A program made the translations under genes and the position numbers. A stretch of DNA of 64,000 bases, from NCBI GenBank assembly GCA_023525975.1, contig CM042027.1:14465001-14529000 (forward strand). Reading direction: 5' to 3'. Origin of the DNA: Smallanthus sonchifolius. Taxonomy: Eukaryota; Streptophyta; Magnoliopsida; Asterales; Asteraceae. Position 1 is the stretch's first letter. Each line of letters begins with the position of its first letter. Of the stretch, positions 57,508 through 64,000 are shown piece after piece. The notes below the pieces were generated by a model. That model did not search any database. It worked only from the letters and a program-made list of their open reading frames with translations, and was not told where the DNA came from.

Positions 57508-58642
57508 AGGTCCAATTAAAAGAGCTCTCCTAGAGATCCAGGAGTTCATATCAATAATTATAAAGTGACAATAGAGGACATCCTTACTAATAATTTTCTT
57601 ACCCCTCAAATTAAAAGGAAAATGATTGAAAACTTTAATATTCACATTTCCTTTAGTAGATTTAAGATTTGTTTATTAAAACAAAAAGAGAAAATTATCT
57701 CATGTGGATAAAACTTTTAGATATGGCTCATGCAAGAGAACCATTAAAGAAAGTTCTTCTTGAAATTCAAGAAGAAATTGAAGGACGTTCTCTTCAAATA
57801 ATACGAGAAGAAAAATTTATTAATAGAATACATTCATATTACCCATTTTCTAATTCGAAAATAAAATGGATAATTATTCATAATGCTAAAAAAAGGAAAT
57901 TCCAGACTGGTTCTATAACTGGTGGAAAACCTTTGGTCCTACAGTCAATATTCTTCCAGACCTATTTAAAAAGCTTTATAAGCAATGGGCAGAAGTCTCT
58001 CCAGCTCTCATAGAGGCACAACAAGAAGATAATTTTATAAATAATCTTCATGCTCTTCATTTTTATGTTTAATTCAGCATCCCATGGATCTGGAAATGGA
58101 CTCCTGAGTTTGACCATGACAACCAGAACATCCTATGTATCCAAAGAATCTTTCATACAAAATTTTGGAAGAAGATGACTCTTAATAATATTGATGGCGT
58201 TATAGAAAGCCATGACACTATAAAAATGATTGAAAAGACTATTGAAGATTATAAAAAACAAATAAATAATCTTCCCCATAAAGAGGCTCCTAGTCCATTC
58301 AAGCATATTATTAGAAAGATTAAGACTCTTAAAGGTACTGATGAAATCAGTAATAAAGAAATTATGGATTTCTACTTATCCGAAATGAATAAGGATATGC
58401 TAAAAAAATTTAGAAAAGAAGGAGCATCTCCTTCTACAATGTCCACCTCCTCACAAGCCGAAGAAGATGAAGAAAATATTCTCAAAGTAGAAGATGAAGA
58501 TAATATTCTTACAGAAGAGGCTCAGTCTATCAATAATGATGACCCAATTGATGAAGACTACATCAACAATGTTCTAATAGAATACAAAAAAGTTTTCCAA
58601 CCAGAAGAATCTTCCGGAAAACAAAAGTCCAAGAAACAATAA
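57494..58642 (+). pseudogene. ORF2 protein of virus E, copy E1
   Basis: The ATG at 57494 overlaps the ORF1 stop by 14 nt. Several shifts and stops follow before a long final frame, 58175-58642. It is a helical region (IEKTIEDYKKQINNL) followed by a very acidic Ser/Glu tail and a basic end GKQKSKKQ. The better preserved E3 copy shows it continuous over at least 340 residues. The function is unknown; a protein of this kind downstream of the polyprotein is a feature of florendovirus-like genomes. It is not a recognisable transactivator. Confidence 0.6.
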
Positions 58643-59319
58643 GCCCACAGCCACGTGAAAAAAGATGCCAAAAATATTTTGGCCGACAAGATAATTCGCT
58701 CTGGAATCAAAATTGCAGCTGACAGCAAAATAATTGCTTTTACTGTTTTCTTTTTGACAATTGAGTCATGTAGGCCCCATATGAGGCTTTTATGTTTTTG
58801 TTTTCTTTCTTTTTCCCCGCCTATATAAGGGGACTCTTTGTGATTGTAAAAAAACACCCCGGAGGACAACTCCAACTCTCTCTCCCTTGTAAACAAACCT
58901 TCTCTTAATATTAAGTTTTCCAGTTTGAAGTTTGAAGTTTGAAGTCTGAGGCCATAATCTGGTATTACTTCTTATTACATATTTTAATTTTTAATGCTCG
59001 CCTCCTTCAGAGGCTAAATCTTTAAGTGTTGACATGCCATGATAACTTGAACAAGATAAAAAAAAAAATTTGAAAATGTTTTGAAATAGAATTTAGACAG
59101 GTTAAAGACAGAGTAGTAATATAAGGTGGTGGTTGAATTCTTAGAGACCTTATAGCCGCTAATGCCATGATGTGCGAAAAGGCTTTTTATGGTCTGACCT
59201 TTACAAACCTCATCTTAGAATAATACCCTATTCTTATAAAAAATCCTCTGGTCTAAAATTTTTAAATGTTTTTAATCTTATACTACTACTTTTTCTAAAT
59301 AATAAAAGATTCTGAAAAT
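58643..59319 (+). promoter_or_regulatory. Promoter and leader of copy E1
   Basis: TATA box CTATATAAGG at 58821-58830 inside CCCCGCCTATATAAGGGGAC, then the leader with CACCCCGGAG, CTCCAACTCTCTCTCCC and TTTGAAGTTTGAAGTTTGAAG repeats. AATAAA-like signals lie near 59301. The leader is about 170 nt longer than in E3, the difference lying at 59033-59205. No as-1 motif found, unlike A-D. Confidence 0.6.
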
Positions 59320-59410
59320 GATTAAAAATAAATCATGATAATATAGTTATAGGAGTCCAAGGAGTACAAGTAGATCCGGAATTAACCGAATCAGAAGTAA
59401 AATTTGTTTA

Positions 59411-61316
59411 ATGGATTTTAAAGAAAAAATAGATTTTAATTCAGGATCTCCTATAAGAAAAGAGATCAATAAAGAATTTCAATTACCCAAATGTGAATTA
59501 TTTAGAAATTGGTTTTTTAATAATTTTAAAGAAACCGAAAGACTATTCTTTAAAGATGAATATTATAAAGATTTAATTATAAAAAATGAAATTATACCAT
59601 TCATTCTTTGGTTTATAGAAAAATACACGGGAAGTATTATTTCTGTTATTGAAAGAGATTTTAATATTAAAGGAGAAAAAATAATTTCTAATGTTTTCCC
59701 TCTTACTCAATCTTTTAAAATTGAAAAAGATAATGAGGTAAGGTATTATCAAACCTTTAAAAAATTATTAGAAGGGGACACCTTACCTACCACTATTTCT
59801 CATTTAAATGATTCAATTAAACAGCAGAATTATACAAATTTAAATTTGATAATTATAGGAGAACAAATTCAGGATTTGCCTTAAAAAATGGATAGGATAA
59901 TATCTTATTTAAAAGGAAAAACAATATCTGCTAAGACAGAAAAAATTGCTACTCCTAGTATACAACTTCCCCCGGATAGTCTAGTAACAACATTGAATGA
60001 GACAATGGATGCTTTAAAGGGTCTTAGAATTAGCACTCTGACGGAGCACTCTGACGGAGTTCTCTGAAGAGAATTATCATGAGGAAGTTAAAGATCAAAT
60101 CTTCAAACTTTCAAAATGGGCAGATAGGCCTACACAGAGGAAATATTATCCTAGACCTACCCCACAAGACGTTCTTATAGAAGAACAAGAGTATATTGTT
60201 AATAACTCTTATAGTGGAAAAATGATCTATGAATGGAACATAGATGGTCAGTCCGAAGGACAAATTTATAATACAGTCCATAGGATGCTTATGTATAGTA
60301 CAATATGTAAAAATAATAACAATTCGGTCAAAACCATAGCTGGTATGATAATATCTGGTTTTACTGGTCAGTTAAAAGGATGGTGGGACAACTATTTATC
60401 CCAACCTGATAAGGATAAAATCCTTGATAGCGTCAAACTAGAAGAAGGCGCTAGTACCAGCAATACCGAAAGTAATGATGTATACACCCTGATAGTAAAT
60501 ATTATAGAATACTTTACTGGAAGATGGTCTGAAGATTATGAAAATATCAGAACTCTTCTCCAGAACTTAAGATGTAGAACTCTAACATCCTTTAGATGGT
60601 ATAAGGATACCTTCTTATGTAGAGTTATGGAGCTCCCTGAGGCTAATAGCTCTCATTGGAAATCAAAGTTCATAGATGGACTTCCTCACTTATTTGCAGA
60701 AAGAATTAGGAGCAAAATAAGGATAGATGGAGTCATAAATTATGACAGTTATACTTATGGTAAACTCATAGGCACATGTGTCCAGGAAGGCATAAGCCTT
60801 TGTAATGAGATAAAACTTAATCAACAAATTAAAAAACATTCTTTAAATGAAAAAAAAAAATTAGGAGATTTCTGTGGTCAATTTGGCATAGAAAATAAGT
60901 CTGACAAGACTATTGAGGATATTAGAAAAAGAATTTCTTCTCCAAAGAAATATCATAAAAGGAAAAAATATAGGAGAGAAGAAAAACCTTATAAAAGGAA
61001 AAAGTATAAGGAAAGAAAAGAATTTCTTAATGATTTAAAAAAAATTATAAAATGCAGAAAATGTGGTAAATTAGACCACAAGGCAAAAACTTGTTGGATT
61101 CGAAAGAAACTTAACAAGATTGAAGATAGAGATTTAAAAGACAAAATTAATGAAGTCTTATTAAATGAAACTTTTGATATTGATTCTGAGCAATCATCCT
61201 CAGAAGAAAAAAATCTAAATATTTTAGAATACGAAAGTTTTGATTCTTCTGAATCAGAAGAAAATCATTGTTCAACAAACTGTAAAAAGATTTATGGAAA
61301 AACCCTTCTGAAATAA
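59411..61316 (+). pseudogene. Coat protein region, copy E2
   Basis: 59411-59884 and 60222-61316 match the E1 coat protein. A TAA at 59882-59884, a 24-bp deletion near 59974 and a 12-bp duplication near 60045 break the middle. TGG replaces the E1 TGA at 60234. The zinc knuckle reads CRKCGKLDHKAKTC (Gly to Asp). It ends TAA at 61314-61316 in the same relation to the following block as E1. Confidence 0.82.
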
Positions 61317-61557
61317 CAGAAGAGGGACTTTATCAAATTATTTCTCAATTTCAAAATATGAAAATTAATGTTTTGAGTAATGAAATTTTGGATCTCTTAA
61401 AAGTAATAAATGATCCTCAATTAAAAGAAAAATTGATTTCTGAATATTCAAATCAACAAAGGCTTGAGGAAACTTCTTCCTCAACTAATCCTCCGCAGGA
61501 TTTAAAACCTTTTTTTCTAGTTGAATTAAAAAGACAATTAGCTCAGAGAAATCAAAC
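61317..61557 (+). pseudogene. Coiled-coil linker fragment, copy E2
   Basis: Continues the E1-like linker (NEILDLLKVINDPQLKEKLI) until RNQT, then breaks at about 61557. The remaining codons of the open frame to 61591 are antisense of E3 and not viral protein. Confidence 0.65.
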
Positions 61558-61559
61558 TG

Positions 61560-62318
61560 GATTTGGACAGTTCCTTCTTCAGATTGTATAATTTCTAAAG
61601 GATTATTATCTATATATTGATTAGATGTCGTAGCCTTATCAAGGACCCAATTTTCTGGAAAGTTAATTTCTTCTCATTTTATCTTTCTTCTAGTAGTTAT
61701 ATTAGACTTACGGAAATTAGTTTCTATGACTATGGTTTCATTTAATGGTTTATCTACCATTCTACACTGAGGATTTAAAGTGTATAAAGGTTTATAATAT
61801 ATTCTATAACAGATACAGATAACTTCTGAACCTGGAGCATAGTTATAACCATGAGTTTTAACGTTTAAGGTTAAAGCATCTGAAATATTAACGTCAGATA
61901 AAGATAATTGAAGATTCGGATAAACGTTAAAATAAACTGGTCCATGAGCCAGACTAGTTTGAACAATCCCTATTAGAGATTGTTTCCAGTCAAGGTTTCT
62001 AGCATCTCTTAAAGCTGCTACAAAACTTTCTGAAAGACCTTCTAGGGTCAAAGGTTTGAAAGCTATTTGTACTAAACCTATATGAAGGATATGAAGGAAT
62101 TTATAATCCTTCTTATATTTATTTAGATCTTTGTTTAACAATAGTTTAATAACCATATCATCTTTATTTAAATAAAATGTTTCTTCAGTTGTTTTTATAA
62201 CTTGTTTTAATCCCAATTTTTCAAAAGTTCTAAATTTATAAATTAGTTTATGTTCCATCTTTGGAATAGTCCATTTATTTAATAAATCAAGATTATGAGG
62301 AATTTCATTCCTCTTCAA
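61560..62318 (-). pseudogene. Movement protein (30K superfamily), virus E, copy E3
   Basis: 62318-61674 is an open frame of 214 codons. 30K-type core: FLHILHIGLVQIAFKPLTLE, LIGIVQTSLAHGPVYFNVYP and a following NISDALTLNVKTHGYN. After one in-frame TGA at about 61674 the reading continues (INFPENWVLDKATTSNQYID) to the junction at 61558, so ORF1 was once continuous past MP. Apart from that stop, the domain looks intact. Start chosen as the first ATG; the primer site is about 125 nt upstream. Confidence 0.82.
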
Positions 62319-62440
62319 TACTGTTTTTAATACTGTTTTTAACAGTATCGTTGCTCTTCAGAATATTCATTATAAATGAATATAAATAAGTGTTGATCTG
62401 CACATTCAAACTTGAACAAAGCTTTATTTTAAGAGCACAT

Positions 62441-62453
62441 GACTCTGATACCA
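62441..62453 (-). other. tRNA-Met primer-binding site, copy E3
   Basis: Minus strand TGGTATCAGAGTC matches the caulimovirid primer site at TGGTATCAGAG. Confidence 0.85.
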
Positions 62454-62800
62454 TTTTCAGAATCTTTTATTATATAGAAAAAGTAGTAGTATAAGATTAA
62501 AAACATTTAAAAATTTTAGACCAGAGGATTTTTTACAAGAACATGGTATTATTCTAAGATGAGGTTACATATCAACACTTAAAGATTTAGCCTCTGAAGG
62601 AGGCGAGCATTAAAAATTAAAATATGTAATAAGAAGAAGTAATACCAGATTATGGCCTCAGACTTCAAACTTCAAACTGGAAAACTTAATATTAAGAGAG
62701 GGTTGTTTACAAGAGAGAGAGAGTTGGAGTTGTACTCCGGGGTGTTTCTTTACAATCACAAAGAGTCCCCTTATATAGGCGGGGAAAAAGAAAGAAAACA
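62454..62800 (-). promoter_or_regulatory. Promoter and leader of copy E3
   Basis: Minus strand TATA box in CCGCCTATATAAGGGGAC (about 62770-62787), leader with CTCCAACTCTCTCTC and TTTGAAGTTTGAAG as in E1. Shorter than E1 by about 170 nt in the middle. Confidence 0.65.
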
Positions 62801-62957
62801 AATACATAAAAGCCTCATATGGGGCCTACATGACTCAATTGTCAAAAAGAAAACAGTAAAAGCAATTATTTTGCTGTCAGTTGGCAATTTTGATTCCAGA
62901 GCGAATTATCTTGTCGGCCAAAATATTTTTGGCATCTTTTTTCACGCGGCTGTGGGC

Positions 62958-64000
62958 TTATTGTTTCTTGGACTTTTGTTTTCCGGAAGATTCTTCTGGT
63001 TGGAAATCTTTTTTGTATTCTATTAGAACATTGTTGATGTAGTCTTCATCAATTGGGTCGTCATTATTGATAGACTGAGTCTCTTCTGTAAGAATATTAT
63101 CTTTATCTTCTACTGTGAGAATATTTTCTTCATCTTCTTCGGCTTGTGAGGAGGTGGACATTGTAGAAGGAGATGCTCCTTCTTTTCTAAAATTTTTTAG
63201 CATATCCTTCTTCATTTCGGATAAGTAGAAATCCATAATTTCTTTATTACTCATTTCATCAGTACCTTTAAGAGTCTGAATCTTTCTAATAATATGCGTG
63301 AATGGACTAGGAGCCTCTTTATGGGGAAGACTATTTATTTGTTTTTTATAATCTTCAATAGTCTTTTCAATAATTTTTATAGTGTCATGGCTTTCTATAA
63401 CGCCATCAATATTATTAAGAGTCATCTTCTTCCAAAATTTTGTATGAAAGATTCTTTGGATACATAGGATGTTCTGGTTGTCATGGTCAAACTCAGGAGT
63501 CCATTTCCAGATCCATGGGATGCTGAATTGTACATAAAAATGAAGAGCAGGAAGATTATTTATAAAATTATCTTCTTGTTGTGCCTCTATGAGGGCTGGA
63601 GAGACTTCTACCAATTGCTTATAAAGCTTTTTAAATAGGTCTGGAAGAATATTGACTGAAGGACCAAAGGTTTTTCACCAGTTATAGAACCAGACTGGAA
63701 TTTCCTGTCTGTAAGTATGAGAACAAACCTTAATAAACCATGAATGCTTATGCTTCGGGTTCTCATATAAAAATGTTTTATAAAAAGCATTTTTATAGTC
63801 CCAATAATTATAACGAATTGGGGATTTAATTTGGGGATGTATGAGTTCCCTTTCTTTGAGTAAGATCTGTTTGATTACAATTTTGCTGAAGTTATAAACT
63901 TCAGGTTGACCTGAATGATAATGCTCTATTTCGCATTTTTCTTTAAGCAGAATCTGCTCATAGAAATATCTAGGCTTATAAGCCTCAGTAGGATAGAATC
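62958..64000 (-). pseudogene. ORF2 protein of virus E, copy E3, partial
   Basis: Minus-strand frame open from the window edge except one TGA near 63675-63680; the final ATG-started frame is 63614-62958. Blocks: YKPRYFYEQILLKEKCEIEH, IRYNYWDYKNAFYKTFLYEN, then IPWIWKWTPEFDHDNQNILC, a helical region and an acidic tail ending GKQKSKKQ. It is better preserved than E1. Function unknown; no transactivator or protease motif seen. Confidence 0.7.

Larger units (their letters stand above)
53194..59319 (+). mobile_element. Endogenous pararetrovirus E, copy E1
   Basis: Carries coat protein, protease, RT, RNase H, ORF2, promoter and leader in order. It stops at 59319, two or three bases into the TGGTATCAGAG primer site as seen in E3. 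No movement protein. RT YIDDILVFS, a single large ORF1 and a distinct ORF2 suggest the Florendovirus/Petuvirus side; genus uncertain. Confidence 0.78.
59320..61557 (+). mobile_element. Endogenous pararetrovirus E, copy E2
   Basis: Starts mid-ORF1 (after the movement domain) directly against the primer-site end of E1, and ends at 61557 where it meets inverted copy E3. It is nearly identical to 53205-55376 of E1, differing by scattered substitutions and small indels. Confidence 0.82.
61558..64000 (-). mobile_element. Endogenous pararetrovirus E, copy E3 (inverted), runs off the window
   Basis: In minus orientation: ORF2 from the window edge, TATA, leader, primer site and movement protein. It holds the movement domain missing from E1 and E2. 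The right boundary is outside the window. Confidence 0.82.

Noticed and set aside
62652..63026. 124-codon plus-strand ORF
   Set aside because: It is antisense of the E3 leader, promoter and ORF2 end; the E1 equivalent is seen at 58558-58896 on the minus strand.
35080..64000. A replication-competent integrated virus
   Set aside because: Each copy has stops, shifts, missing genes or a nested LTR; no copy has a complete set of intact ORFs.

Overview
The window is plant nuclear DNA, very AT-rich and crowded with transposable elements. Two recognisable host genes have spliced structures: a BRCT-domain gene (395-4389, minus) and a FIDDLEHEAD-type 3-ketoacyl-CoA synthase gene (13271-15593, plus). 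The host is a eudicot. Asteraceae is possible from the repeat style, but I cannot prove this from the sequence.

Layout. 0.4-4.4 kb: BRCT gene with nine inferred exons, one AT-AC (U12-type) intron and two MITEs in introns. 4.9-12.4 kb: Helitron helicase remnant, a SINE with a 19-bp target duplication, hAT MITEs, and a 1.64-kb hAT element with a decayed transposase. 13.3-15.6 kb: the KCS gene, whose expected catalytic His codon reads Asn. 15.6-35 kb: mostly non-genic DNA with five Helitron-type 3' ends in one orientation, tandem duplications (one duplicates a terminal exon), a 1.1-kb MULE-like foldback, a possible 0.8-kb solo LTR and several MITEs.

35-64 kb is a cluster of endogenous pararetrovirus (Caulimoviridae) copies from at least three lineages. 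A (about 35.1-43.97 kb) is caulimovirus-like: as-1/TATA promoter, tRNA-Met primer site, movement protein, virion-associated-like protein, coat protein, polymerase and transactivator. It is split by a 2,450-bp solo LTR. B, C and D (43.97-52.5 kb) are tandem, progressively shorter 3' portions of a second virus (polymerase/RNase H, transactivator, promoter). E (52.98-64 kb) is a third virus in three rearranged copies: E1 plus, E2 plus, E3 minus. E1 and E3 form a roughly 1.1-kb inverted repeat of ORF2, promoter and leader.

All viral reading frames seen over any length carry stops, frameshifts or truncations. The locus looks like a graveyard rather than an active provirus, although promoters and inverted copies could still give transcripts and small RNAs. 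Assignments come from reading motifs by eye; no searches were run.
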